A stretch of 64,000 nucleotides of DNA, taken from the NCBI RefSeq assembly GCF_000349325.1, contig NC_020504.1, positions 1,302,001 to 1,366,000 of the forward strand, read 5' to 3'. Made by a program: the position numbers and the translations under genes. Origin of the DNA: Streptomyces davaonensis JCM 4913 (GTDB lineage: Bacteria; Actinomycetota; Actinomycetes; Streptomycetales; Streptomycetaceae). This document shows, piece after piece, positions 47,772 to 56,702 of the stretch. The notes beneath the pieces were generated by a model, which saw only the letters and a program-made list of their open reading frames with translations, had not been told where the DNA came from and searched no databases. Each line of letters starts with the position of its first letter. Positions within the stretch are counted from its first letter, which is position 1.

Positions 47772-49376
47772 ATGCGCACCCTGCGCCGCATGCGCGGTCG
47801 TACGGCATTTCTGCTGGCCCTGCTGCTGGTCATCGCCGCAGTGACGGGCACCGCCGCCGTGATCCAGGTCGGCCGCTCCGACAGCGGAGACATCGACGGC
47901 AAGCCGGCCGCCGTCGCGGGCACCGCCGATCACACCGTGACCTTCCGGAACAGGACGGACAGCCGTATCTGGGTGGGCAGTTCGGTCAACGCCGACGGGT
48001 CGGCCGCGCTCACCGGACTGCCGGTGCTCGACCCGGGTCAGTCCGCCACCATCACCGTCCCCGAGCGCGCGGGCACCGGGCACTGGCGCGGCAAGTTCTT
48101 CGCGCGCCAGGGTTGCGGCGGCGAGGAGGGCAGTACGTTCCACTGCGCCGTCGGCGACTGCGGACCCTACGCCGACCACTGTTCCCTGGGTGAACAGCCC
48201 ACCGGGCTCGCCGAGTTCAACTTCGACCCGGCCGATGCCCTGGCCCCCTGGTACAACGTCAGCTACGTCAACGCGGTCTCCGTACCGATCACCATCACCC
48301 CCGACAACGTGCCGGTGCCCGAGTCCGGCGAGTGCGCGATGGCGGGCTGCGCCGAGGAGTTGCTGTCCGCCTGCCCGGCCGACGACTTGGTGAAGGACCC
48401 GGCCACGGGTGAGCCGCTGGTGTGCGTCAATCCGAACCGGGACGCGAAGACCGCCTACAGCGACATGATCGCCCAGAAGTGCCCCACGGCGTACGGCTGG
48501 TCCAAGCAGGACGCCGAGCCGGGGAACAGGGTCGTGTACCAGTGCACCGAGTGCACGGGCATGACCGTCACCTTCGGATCCGGCGGCACGACCGCCCCGC
48601 CCGCCCCCGCACCTAACGACCCTGGCGGCGACACCGCAGCCTCGACCCGCCGCGGCATCAGCCTCAACCCCGTCGACGGCGCCGCCCAGGCGCTCACCGA
48701 CTCCGGCGCGCACTGGTACTTCAACTGGGCTTCCTCCACCGGCCCGGTCGCCGAGCCGGACGGGGTCGAGTACGTCCCGATGATCTGGGGAGCGGGCTCG
48801 GTCACCGACGCCGAACTGGGCCAGGCCGCCCAGCAGGGCTCGGCGCTGCTCGGCTTCAACGAGCCCGACCGTCCCGAACAGTCCGCCATGAGCCCCGAAC
48901 AGGCCCTGGACCTGTGGCCCCGCCTGGAATCCACCGGCCTGCGCCTGGGCGCCCCGGCCGTCTCGCACGGCGGCGACGTGGCCGGCGGCTGGCTGGACCG
49001 CTTCATGCAGGGGGCGGCCGAACGCGGGTTGCGCGTCGACTTCATCCCCCTGCACTGGTACGGCGGTGACTTCGGCCCCGACGCCGCGAACCAGTTGCGC
49101 GGCTATCTGAAAGCCGTCCACGACCGCTACCACAAGCCGATCTGGCTGACCGAGTACGGCCTCATCGACTTCTCCCGGAACCCGCCCCGCTACCCGAGTG
49201 AGCAGGAGCAGACCGGGTTCATCGAGTCGTCGACGGATTTGTTGGAGGGCCTGGACTTCGTGGAGCGCTACGCCTGGTTCACGCTGTCCACCCGGACCGC
49301 CCCGACCGGCCTCTACGACGGAACGACCGCGAACGCGAGCGGGCGTGCCTACCGCGACGCGGACCCGGACCGGTAG
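47772..49376 (+). CDS. secreted thaumatin-like / GH128 beta-1,3-glucanase fusion
   Basis: 534 residues. An N-terminal membrane or signal segment (TAFLLALLLVIAAVTGTAAV, 11-30) is followed by a thaumatin-like domain (~54-270) with about fourteen cysteines (CAVGDCGPYADHCSLG, CAMAGCAEELLSACP, YQCTECTGMTVTF). After a Pro-rich linker, residues ~294-530 form a GH128-type barrel with acid/base Glu364 in FNEPD and nucleophile Glu461 in WLTEYGL. Each half binds or cuts beta-1,3-glucan, so the enzyme should attack fungal or oomycete walls. It is probably transcribed with the preceding gene (36-base gap), placing it in the ECF-type regulon. Its end overlaps the convergent SARP gene by 28 bases. Confidence 0.85.
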   Translation: MRTLRRMRGRTAFLLALLLVIAAVTGTAAVIQVGRSDSGDIDGKPAAVAGTADHTVTFRNRTDSRIWVGSSVNADGSAALTGLPVLDPGQSATITVPERAGTGHWRGKFFARQGCGGEEGSTFHCAVGDCGPYADHCSLGEQPTGLAEFNFDPADALAPWYNVSYVNAVSVPITITPDNVPVPESGECAMAGCAEELLSACPADDLVKDPATGEPLVCVNPNRDAKTAYSDMIAQKCPTAYGWSKQDAEPGNRVVYQCTECTGMTVTFGSGGTTAPPAPAPNDPGGDTAASTRRGISLNPVDGAAQALTDSGAHWYFNWASSTGPVAEPDGVEYVPMIWGAGSVTDAELGQAAQQGSALLGFNEPDRPEQSAMSPEQALDLWPRLESTGLRLGAPAVSHGGDVAGGWLDRFMQGAAERGLRVDFIPLHWYGGDFGPDAANQLRGYLKAVHDRYHKPIWLTEYGLIDFSRNPPRYPSEQEQTGFIESSTDLLEGLDFVERYAWFTLSTRTAPTGLYDGTTANASGRAYRDADPDR

Positions 49377-52264
49377 CCGTGGGAGCCGTCCTCCGGTCGG
49401 CCGAGTTTCTCGCGGACCTTCTCGGCGTCCGGGTGCTCGAACTCCGCGAAGATCTCAAGTGCCCGCCGCCAACTGGCGCGCGCGGCTTCCGGGCGGCCCG
49501 CGGCCAGTTGGGCGTCACCGAGATTGCTCAGGGTGTGGCCCTCACCCCACCGGTTGCCGACCTTCCGATGCGTCTGAAGGGCCTGGTCGTAGTGGTCGGC
49601 GGCGGCGTCGAGGCGGTGGAGCCGGTGGTGGACCGTGCCGAGGATGTCGAGTGCGACGCCGGTGACCCAGTGGTTGTCGCTCGCGCGCAGGACGGTCAGC
49701 GCCTGCCCCAGGCAGTCGAGGGCTTCGTCGTAACGGCCGAGCCGCTGGTAGGCGTCACCCAGGTTGGTCAGGGCGATGCCCTGTCCCCAGGCGCTGTCGA
49801 GGACCCGGTCGAGGACCAGGCCCCTGCGAACGTACTCGACGGCCTTGTCGAGTCGGCCGGCCTGAAGGTAGGCGTCGCCCAGGTTGGCCACGGCCGACAC
49901 TCTGGCCTCGATGTCCCCGATGTCCCGGGCGGCGGCCATGGCCTGGTGATAGTGGTCGATGGCCTCGTCGTACCGGCCGAAGCAGCGCAGTGCGGCGGCC
50001 GTGTCGGCGAGGGCGCGGGCCTCTCCCTGGCGGTCGTCGGCGGCGCGTGCGGCGGACAGACCCGTGCCGGCGGTGTCCAGCCATGCGTGCAGATGGCTGC
50101 GGAGGTAGAAGAAGCCCCACAGGACGGCCGGCAGTCGCCAGGCGATGCCCGGTTGCCGTCCGTCCTTCGCGGCCCGGCGCACCGCGCAGACCAGGTTGCT
50201 CAGTTCGGTCTCGCACCAGTTCAGGGCGTCGTCGTAGGACGTGAAGTCCAGCGGCCGGCAGTGGTCCGGCAGTGGTTCGAGGGGTATCCGGCGGCGGTGC
50301 GGGGTGAGGTGCGGGTAGGCGGCGTCCGCGGTGTGCAGATACCAGGCGAGCAGCCGCTCGACGGCCCGGTCCCGCTCCTGCGGTGTCTCCTCGGCGTGGA
50401 CGCGTTCGGCGGCGTAGACGCGCAGCAGGTCGTGCTGTGCGTAGCGGCCGGGGAAGTGCTCGGTGAGCAGATGGGCGCGGGTGAGTTCGACGAGCAGGCC
50501 GCTGGTCTCCCGCGCAGTGAGTCCCGCGAGGGCCGCCGCGGCGGGCGCGGAGATGTCGGGTCCGAAGTGCAGGCCCAGCTGCCGGAACAGGCGGGCGGCC
50601 GGGGCGGACAGCGCCTTGTACGACCAGGAGAAGACGGCCCGGAGGTTGGTGGTGATGTCGTCGCCCCCGGCGAAGGCGTCGAGGCTGCCGTGGCTGTCGG
50701 CGAGTTCCTCGGCGATGGCGCTGAGCGGGAAGCCGGCGTGCGCGGTGGCGTGGGCCGCGACGATCGCGAGCGCCAACGGCAGCCGGGCGCACTGCCGGAT
50801 GATCTCGTCCGCCGCCTGTGGCTCGGCCGCCGGCCGTTCGCTGCCGAGGCGGCGTACGAGGAGGTCGTGCGCCTCGGCGTGGGTCAGCTCGTCCAGGGTC
50901 AGCGGGTGTGCTCCCTCGCCGACGACCAGGCCGGTGAGCTGGTTGCGGCTGGTGACGATGACCAGGCAGCCGGGGGAACCGGGCAGCAGTGGCCGGACCT
51001 GGCCGGCGTCGCGGGCGTTGTCGAGCAGGACCAGCACCCGGCGCTCGGCGAGCATGCTGCGGTACAGCGCCGTCTGGGCGTCCAGGGCGGCGGGGACGCG
51101 CATCGGTGGGACGCCGAGCGAGTCGAGGAAGATCCGGATGGCCGTCTCCGGCGCGACGACCGAACCGGTCGGATCGAAGCCGCGCAGGTTGATGTAGAGC
51201 TGCCCGTCGGGGAAGCGGTCGGCGATCTCGTGCGCCCAGTGCACGGCCAGGGTGGTCTTGCCGATGCCGCCCATGCCGCCGATCGCGCTGATCACGACCG
51301 CGGATGGAGGACCGGCGTGCTCGGGCAACAGGGCGCGGACGCGGTCGAGTTCGGCTTTCCGGCCGACGAACGCGGGCAGGTCGGCGGGCAGTTGCGCCGG
51401 GCGGGCCGGGTGTGCGGGGACGGGGCGTTCGTGGGCCGGGGGTTCGGGTTCCGCGGGCGGGTCCGGCGGCGCGGACGGGGCCAGGTCGAGGGAGGTGTCG
51501 GCGGCGAGGATGCGCTCGTGCAGGTCCTTCAGGGGCGCGCCCGGGTCGATGCCCAGCTCGTCCGCCAGGGTGGTGCGAGCCCTCCGGTAGGCCTCCAGCG
51601 CCTCGGCCTGTCTGCCGGACCGGTACAGCGCCAGCATGAGCAGTCGGCACAGCCGCTCCCGCAGAGGGTGGGTGCCGGTCAGGGAGATCAGTTCGGCGAT
51701 CACCTCGCCGTGCCGCCCGAGTTCGAGGTCGGCGTCCAGCCGGGCCTCCAGCACGGTCATCCGTTCCTCGGCCAGCCGGTTCCGCTCGGACTCGGCCAGC
51801 GGGCCGGGGACGCCGGCGAGTGCCGCTCCCTGCCAGCCGTCGAGCGCGGTGTGCAGCAACTGCGCGGCGTCGGACACCAGCCCGGTGGCCCGTAACTTCT
51901 TCGCCTCCGCGACGCGCCGCTCGAACACGGCCAGATCCAGGGCGCTTTCGGGGATCCGGGCCAGGTATCCGTCCCCGACCGAGACGACCACCCGCTCGGA
52001 CTCGGGCACGTCCCGCCCGGGCTCCAGCACCTTCCGCAGCCGCGACACGTAGGTCCGTACGACGGACACGGCGGCCGTGGGGAGGTCCTCGCCCCATACG
52101 GTGTTCAGGAGTTCGTCGAGCGTGACCGGGCGTCCCCGGCGCAGCAACAACGCCACCAGCACCGCCCGCTGTTGCGGCGAGCCGAGATCCAGTTCCCGTT
52201 CGCCGCGCCATGCCCGGACCGGCCCCAGCACGGCGAAGCGCACGGAACCCTCGTAGACATTCAT
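49349..52264 (-). CDS. AfsR/SARP-family regulator, paralogue of the gene at 25707
   Basis: 971 residues. Winged-helix and BTAD domains (~8-265: LGSPQQRAVLVALLLRRGRPVTLDELLNTVWGEDLP, VVRTYVSRLRKVLEP), NB-ARC with Walker A GGMGGIGKTT (~330) and VLVLLDNARD, and C-terminal TPRs (~760-950: GRYDEALDCLGQALTVLRA, HRLDAAADHYDQALQTHRKVG). It has the same architecture and many identical motifs as the regulator at the other edge of the secretion locus. There is no clear ribosome site; TAGAGT lies 8 bases before the ATG, so a leaderless mRNA is possible. Confidence 0.92.
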   Translation of the reverse strand: MNVYEGSVRFAVLGPVRAWRGERELDLGSPQQRAVLVALLLRRGRPVTLDELLNTVWGEDLPTAAVSVVRTYVSRLRKVLEPGRDVPESERVVVSVGDGYLARIPESALDLAVFERRVAEAKKLRATGLVSDAAQLLHTALDGWQGAALAGVPGPLAESERNRLAEERMTVLEARLDADLELGRHGEVIAELISLTGTHPLRERLCRLLMLALYRSGRQAEALEAYRRARTTLADELGIDPGAPLKDLHERILAADTSLDLAPSAPPDPPAEPEPPAHERPVPAHPARPAQLPADLPAFVGRKAELDRVRALLPEHAGPPSAVVISAIGGMGGIGKTTLAVHWAHEIADRFPDGQLYINLRGFDPTGSVVAPETAIRIFLDSLGVPPMRVPAALDAQTALYRSMLAERRVLVLLDNARDAGQVRPLLPGSPGCLVIVTSRNQLTGLVVGEGAHPLTLDELTHAEAHDLLVRRLGSERPAAEPQAADEIIRQCARLPLALAIVAAHATAHAGFPLSAIAEELADSHGSLDAFAGGDDITTNLRAVFSWSYKALSAPAARLFRQLGLHFGPDISAPAAAALAGLTARETSGLLVELTRAHLLTEHFPGRYAQHDLLRVYAAERVHAEETPQERDRAVERLLAWYLHTADAAYPHLTPHRRRIPLEPLPDHCRPLDFTSYDDALNWCETELSNLVCAVRRAAKDGRQPGIAWRLPAVLWGFFYLRSHLHAWLDTAGTGLSAARAADDRQGEARALADTAAALRCFGRYDEAIDHYHQAMAAARDIGDIEARVSAVANLGDAYLQAGRLDKAVEYVRRGLVLDRVLDSAWGQGIALTNLGDAYQRLGRYDEALDCLGQALTVLRASDNHWVTGVALDILGTVHHRLHRLDAAADHYDQALQTHRKVGNRWGEGHTLSNLGDAQLAAGRPEAARASWRRALEIFAEFEHPDAEKVREKLGRPEDGSHGYRSGSASR

Positions 52265-52357
52265 GCCCGGACTCTACTGACCGGTGAGTGCAGAAAGTTT
52301 CCGTTGGCGGAACGCCGCATGCCGTATCCCTCACACCTGTTGCCGGTGCCCGGGGAG

Positions 52358-52388
52358 TTGAACCGGATCGGCCTCGGCGTCCGTTGCG
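52358..52388 (+). promoter_or_regulatory. ECF-type promoter P11
   Basis: TTGAACC (52358-52364), 17 bases, CGTTGCG (52382-52388), 67 bases before the start at 52456. It is the right-most copy found. Confidence 0.72.
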
Positions 52389-52455
52389 GTACGAGGGCCC
52401 GCCGAGGCGGACCCGGCACAGGCCGTACGGCCGGAGACGTCAGGAGGGAACGGGC

Positions 52456-53817
52456 ATGGACCGGGGCGAAGAGACGGGCGCGCACTTCGAGGTGGTCATC
52501 TCCGGTGACGGCGCCGCCGTCATCGACGGCGAACCCGTGCCGGTGGCGGAGGGTACGACCCTCGACGCGGCGATCCTCGACACCCTGCACGGGCACGCAC
52601 GCGACCGCAGCGCCGCCGTAACGGCGGACATCGCCGATCCGTCGGTGGACTACGTGGCCTACGTCGAGGTGGCGCCGGACGGGTCGAGCAGGCTGCTGGA
52701 GGAGCGCGGGGAGCGGCCTCAAGTCGGCGGTGACGTCGACGAGTTCACCACCGCCAAAGACACCGACGACGCCGAGGACGCTGAGGCCGTCGACGAGTTC
52801 GACGGCACGGCGCGGGAACTGCCCCCGCTCGCAGGCCCTCCGCTCACCCCTCGCCCCGTCCCGAATCCCCCGTCGGCCCCCGACCCGGACCCCGCCCCGG
52901 CGGCCCCCGACCCGCGCCCCCGCATCGGCCGCCGCAACGCGCCCCGCCAGTCGGACGACGAGTTCGAGGCGCCCGGTCTGCTGCACCGGCCGCTGGTCGT
53001 CGGGCCGGTGGCGCTCGGCGTGGCCACCCTCATCATCGTGCCGCTGGTGATGCTGGGCAGCGGTGGATCGGGCGGCGGGGACGACACCCGGGCGGCCGGC
53101 GCCGACGACGTGGCGAGCCCGAGCGCTTCGGCCGGGACCGGAAACCCGGCACCGACCGTGTCGGTGTCCCCCAGCCTGAGCCCGTCGCCCAGCGCCTCCG
53201 CCACCAAGCCGAAGCCCAAGCCGAAGAACACGCGGAAGGGAAAGCCGGGCGACAAGGACGGTGGCGGCGGGGTCACCGTCACCGTGACCGCCGAGCCCCC
53301 GCGCACCACCGTGACCGCGAAGCCCCCGCAGGACACCGCCGCCACCGCCGTGAACCGCCTGGCCAGGAGCGACCGGTCCGGACGGCACATCTGCTACCGC
53401 GTCCACCTCTCCGGATCGGGGTGGCAGAAGCCCGTGTGCGACGGCACGCTGGCCGGTACGACGGGACAGGAGAAGCCGATCAAGGCCATCAACATCGCGG
53501 TGACCGGCACCGGAGGCTCGGCCGCCAACGCCTTCCGCCATGACCCCGAGTCGACCAATGGCGAGGGCAAGTGGGTGGAGCAGTGGACCGCCATCACGGC
53601 CGACGGCAGGAACAACTACATCGGCAGCACGAAGCAGGGCGCCCCGTACCTGACCGGCTTCGCCATCAACATCGGCAGCGGCCGGATCTGCCAGACCGCC
53701 AAGGTCCGCGGTTACGACTGGGGCGGCCAGGACTGCGCCGACCAGCGCCCCGACTTCGTCTTCGGCGGCACACTGGAGAACACGCGCTGGCTCGAAGCCG
53801 TCAAGTTCACGGTCTGA
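52456..53817 (+). CDS. bitopic membrane protein: locus-specific N-domain, membrane helix, external ChW repeats
   Basis: 453 residues, GGAGGG before the ATG. Residues 10-88 (FEVVISGDGAAVIDGEPVPV, LDAAILDTLHGHARDRSAAV, VAPDGSSRLLEERGERPQ) are homologous to the start of the protein at 29224-30012. Residues ~90-170 are acidic then Pro-rich. One membrane helix lies at ~177-201, then a Ser/Pro/Lys stalk to ~295. Residues 311-350 (HICYRVHLSGSGWQKPVCDG, GTTGQEKPIKAINIAVTG) are a clear ChW repeat, and ~398-453 a second, divergent one (YDWGGQDC, FVFGGTLENTRWLEAVKF). ChW repeats in clostridia are surface adhesion/recognition modules. This protein could link a cytosolic adaptor domain to the cell exterior. 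Confidence 0.75.
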   Translation: MDRGEETGAHFEVVISGDGAAVIDGEPVPVAEGTTLDAAILDTLHGHARDRSAAVTADIADPSVDYVAYVEVAPDGSSRLLEERGERPQVGGDVDEFTTAKDTDDAEDAEAVDEFDGTARELPPLAGPPLTPRPVPNPPSAPDPDPAPAAPDPRPRIGRRNAPRQSDDEFEAPGLLHRPLVVGPVALGVATLIIVPLVMLGSGGSGGGDDTRAAGADDVASPSASAGTGNPAPTVSVSPSLSPSPSASATKPKPKPKNTRKGKPGDKDGGGGVTVTVTAEPPRTTVTAKPPQDTAATAVNRLARSDRSGRHICYRVHLSGSGWQKPVCDGTLAGTTGQEKPIKAINIAVTGTGGSAANAFRHDPESTNGEGKWVEQWTAITADGRNNYIGSTKQGAPYLTGFAINIGSGRICQTAKVRGYDWGGQDCADQRPDFVFGGTLENTRWLEAVKFTV

Positions 53818-53822
53818 GCCCT

Positions 53823-54980
53823 TCAGGACGGGCGAGCCGCGAGCAGGGCGGCCCCGATGTCCGCCACCGCTCGCGGATCGGACAGCGAGCGGTCCGTCAG
53901 CTCCTCGACGCGGCGCAGCCGGTAGCGGACGGTGTTGGGGTGGACGAACAGACTCCGCGCCGCGTCGGTGGCGGAGCCCGCGGCGGTGTACCAGTGCTCC
54001 AGGGTCTCCAGGAGCCGCGCGCGCTCGGCGGCCGGGAGATCGAGCACGGGCTGGAGGACGACCTCGACGAGGTGGGCCGCCTCGGCCGGGGCGGCGGCGA
54101 CGACCATGGCCAGCGGGTCGTCGTCGAACCGCGCGACACCGGGTCCGGTGCCGCGCAGGCCGGCCAGCGCCAGTCGGGCGAACCGCAGGGCCTGGGGGGT
54201 GTCGCGCAGCGAGTCGAAGCACGGGCTGACGCCCACGCGGGCGCCCGCCTGGCGCAGGATGCGCAGGCAGGTGTTCTCCGCTGCCGCCGTCGGGAGGGCG
54301 GCCAGGCCGATCTGCTGGTCGGGCAGCAGCCGCCAGGCGAAGGGGATCTGGGCCTGGCGCAGGGCCGCCTCCGTGCCCGCCAGCGGTTCCTCGCCGGGGG
54401 CGTCGGCTGCCGCCGCGGTCACCACGTAGGGCCCGCGGTCGGGCAGCCCCAGCTCGCGGGCGGCCTCCCACAGTGTGCGGTCGGCGATGACGCCGGTGAA
54501 CAGGGCCTCCACCAGTGCCGAGCGGCGTGCCTGGCGCCGCGAGGTCAGTTCGGCGGTGGTCTCCCGGTAGGCCGCGGCCACCGCCTCCGCGTAGCGGCCG
54601 AACAGGGCCCAGATCTCCGCGGACTGGGACACCAGTTGGGCGTCGGTGACCTCGGGATGCGTGCGTGCCTCGGCGAGGATGTCCGTCCACAGGAGCTCGA
54701 AGCCGATCCGGTACGCGTGCAGGGTGTCCGCCAGCGGCACGCCCTGCTCGGCGCGGAGGCGGCCGGTGTCCCGGGCAGGGCCGGGGGCCTCGGCGTCCGC
54801 ATGGCCGAGCTGGTTCAGGAGCAGATCGGCGTTGGCGGTGCACGAGCGGCGCAGCGAGTCGAAGGGGATCACCGACTCCTCCTTGTATGCGTCGACGTCG
54901 GAGCGGATGCGTTGCGCCATCCGCTCGCCCAGTTCCGGCAGCCGCGCATGAAGTGCCGAGAACACCCCTGAGAGGTTCAT
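53823..54980 (-). CDS. PucR-family transcriptional regulator
   Basis: 385 residues from the ATG at 54980 (MNLSGVFSALHARL); longer readings have no support. The N-terminal ~160 residues are helical. The middle GGDEF-like sensor (~180-300) and the C-terminal PucR helix-turn-helix (~315-380: LLETLEHWYTAAGSATDAARSLFVHPNTVRYRLRRVEELTDRSLSDPRAVADIGAALL) are typical. PucR-type proteins regulate catabolic genes. It is divergent from an acyl-CoA ligase, with a perfect inverted repeat in its own upstream region, so fatty-acid or aromatic-acid use is a reasonable guess for its regulon. Confidence 0.88.
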   Translation of the reverse strand: MNLSGVFSALHARLPELGERMAQRIRSDVDAYKEESVIPFDSLRRSCTANADLLLNQLGHADAEAPGPARDTGRLRAEQGVPLADTLHAYRIGFELLWTDILAEARTHPEVTDAQLVSQSAEIWALFGRYAEAVAAAYRETTAELTSRRQARRSALVEALFTGVIADRTLWEAARELGLPDRGPYVVTAAAADAPGEEPLAGTEAALRQAQIPFAWRLLPDQQIGLAALPTAAAENTCLRILRQAGARVGVSPCFDSLRDTPQALRFARLALAGLRGTGPGVARFDDDPLAMVVAAAPAEAAHLVEVVLQPVLDLPAAERARLLETLEHWYTAAGSATDAARSLFVHPNTVRYRLRRVEELTDRSLSDPRAVADIGAALLAARPS

Positions 54981-55003
54981 TTCCGCAGCGTAACCCACAT
55001 GTT

Positions 55004-55019
55004 TTGTTCTCAGGAACAA
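55004..55019. promoter_or_regulatory. inverted repeat TTGTTC-N4-GAACAA, candidate PucR operator
   Basis: Perfect 6-base arms, 24 bases upstream of the PucR start codon and 110 bases from the divergent ligase gene. Confidence 0.5.
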
Positions 55020-55129
55020 TCCACGGGCGCAGACGCTGTCGCACCGCACATAGGTCGTCGCCACCGACATCTGCACGATGTCGTCAGCGTGAACAGCGGA
55101 TTTCGACGGTGACGTTCGTGGAGGCGGTC

Positions 55130-56617
55130 ATGGCCAATCTGGCTCAGTTCCTGGTGGAGACGGCACAACGGCAGCCGGACCGGCCCGCACTGCGCCTGGG
55201 CGACCAGGTCACCAGCTACGCGGAGCTCGACGAGCGCAGCGCCCGCGCCGCCGCGCTGCTGCGGGCCGAGGGCGTACGGCCGGGAGACCGGGTCGCGCTG
55301 ATGCTGCCCAACGTTCCCGAGTTCGTCGCCCTGTACTACGGCATCCTGCGCGCCGGAGCGGTCGTCGTCCCGATGAACCCGCTGCTGAAGACCCGGGAGA
55401 GCGAGTATCACCTGCGTGACGCGGGCGCGAAGTTGCTCTTCGAGTGGCACCAGGCGCCGGGCGAGGGCGCGCAGGGCGCGGCCGCCGCCGACGTGCGGCA
55501 TGTGGCCGTGGAGCCCGCCGCCCTCACGGAGCTGCTGGCCGGTCATGAACCGCTGGCGGAGGTGAGCGAGCCGGACGGCGACGACGTGGCCGTACTGCTG
55601 TACACCTCCGGCACCACCGGCCGCCCCAAGGGCGCCACGCTGACCCACTCCGGGCTGCGGCACAACACCGAGGTCAACAAGGCCCATGTGCAGCGGATGA
55701 CGGCGGACGACGTGGTCGTGGGCTGTCTGCCGCTGTTCCACATCTTCGGCCAGATCTGCACGATGAGCGTGACCCTGTGCGCCGGCGCCACGCTCATCCT
55801 GATCCCCCGCTTCGACCCGCAGGCGGTGCTGGACGCCATCGCCCGCGACCGGGCGACGATCTTCGAGGGCGTGCCGACCATGTACGCGGCGCTGCTCCAG
55901 CACCCGTCCGAGGCCGATGTGTCCACGCTGCGGATGTGCGTCTCCGGCGGTGCCTCGCTGCCGGTGGAGGTCCTGCACGGCTTCGAGCGCCGCTTCGGCT
56001 GTGTGGTGCTGGAGGGCTTCGGCATGTCCGAGACCAGCCCGGTGGTCACCTTCAACCACCCCGACCGGCCGCGCAAGGCCGGGTCCATCGGCACCCCGAT
56101 CAAGGACGTCGAGGTGCGGCTCCTCGACGACAAGGGCCAGGACGTGGCGCCCGGCGAGATCGGCGAGCTGGCCGTCCGTGGGCCGAACGTGATGAAGGGG
56201 TACTGGAACCGCCCCGAGGAGACCGCGGCCACCATCCCGGACGGCTGGCTGCGCAGCGGTGACCTCGCCCGCCAGGACGAGGACGGCTACCTGTACATCG
56301 TCGACCGCAAGAAGGACATGATCATCCGCGGTGGGTACAACGTCTACCCGCGCGAGATCGAGGAGGTCCTGCACGAGCACCCGGCCGTCGCGCTGGCCGC
56401 GGTGGTGGGCGTGGCCGACGCCCACCTGGGCGAGGAGATCGCGGCCGCGGTGGTGCTGCGCCCGAAGGCGCAGGCCACGCCCGACGAGCTCCGGCAGTTC
56501 GTGAAGGACCGGGTGGCGGCGTACAAGTACCCGCGCGAGGTCTGGCTCGTGGACGCCCTGCCGACCGGCCCCAGCGGCAAGATCCTCAAGCGGGAGATCA
56601 GCGCGCCGACGGGCTGA
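55130..56617 (+). CDS. long-chain fatty-acid/acyl-CoA ligase
   Basis: 495 residues from the ATG at 55130 (GGAGG upstream). ANL-superfamily motifs: A3 LLYTSGTTGRPKGATLTH, A5 GFGMSETSPVV, A7 WLRSGDLARQDEDGYLYIVDRKKDMIIRGGYNVYPREIE (A7/A8), and the catalytic lysine near the C-terminus in PSGKILKREI. It activates a carboxylic acid as its acyl-AMP and transfers it to CoA. Length and the GMSET and GGYNVYP signatures fit medium- or long-chain fatty acids, but the chain length cannot be read from sequence. A hairpin terminator follows. Confidence 0.92.
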   Translation: MANLAQFLVETAQRQPDRPALRLGDQVTSYAELDERSARAAALLRAEGVRPGDRVALMLPNVPEFVALYYGILRAGAVVVPMNPLLKTRESEYHLRDAGAKLLFEWHQAPGEGAQGAAAADVRHVAVEPAALTELLAGHEPLAEVSEPDGDDVAVLLYTSGTTGRPKGATLTHSGLRHNTEVNKAHVQRMTADDVVVGCLPLFHIFGQICTMSVTLCAGATLILIPRFDPQAVLDAIARDRATIFEGVPTMYAALLQHPSEADVSTLRMCVSGGASLPVEVLHGFERRFGCVVLEGFGMSETSPVVTFNHPDRPRKAGSIGTPIKDVEVRLLDDKGQDVAPGEIGELAVRGPNVMKGYWNRPEETAATIPDGWLRSGDLARQDEDGYLYIVDRKKDMIIRGGYNVYPREIEEVLHEHPAVALAAVVGVADAHLGEEIAAAVVLRPKAQATPDELRQFVKDRVAAYKYPREVWLVDALPTGPSGKILKREISAPTG

Positions 56618-56643
56618 GATTTCCGGTTCCACAACAGACACGT

Positions 56644-56684
56644 ACGAGCCCAGCCCCTCTTCACCTTGAGAGGGCGGGGCTCGT
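56644..56684. terminator. bidirectional hairpin terminator
   Basis: ACGAGCCC (56644-56651) pairs with GGGCTCGT (56677-56684), with an inner CCCTCT/AGAGGG stem and a small internal loop. It lies between the convergent ligase and MarR genes. Confidence 0.75.
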
Positions 56685-56702
56685 TCGTCATGTCCGCCGG
56701 TC

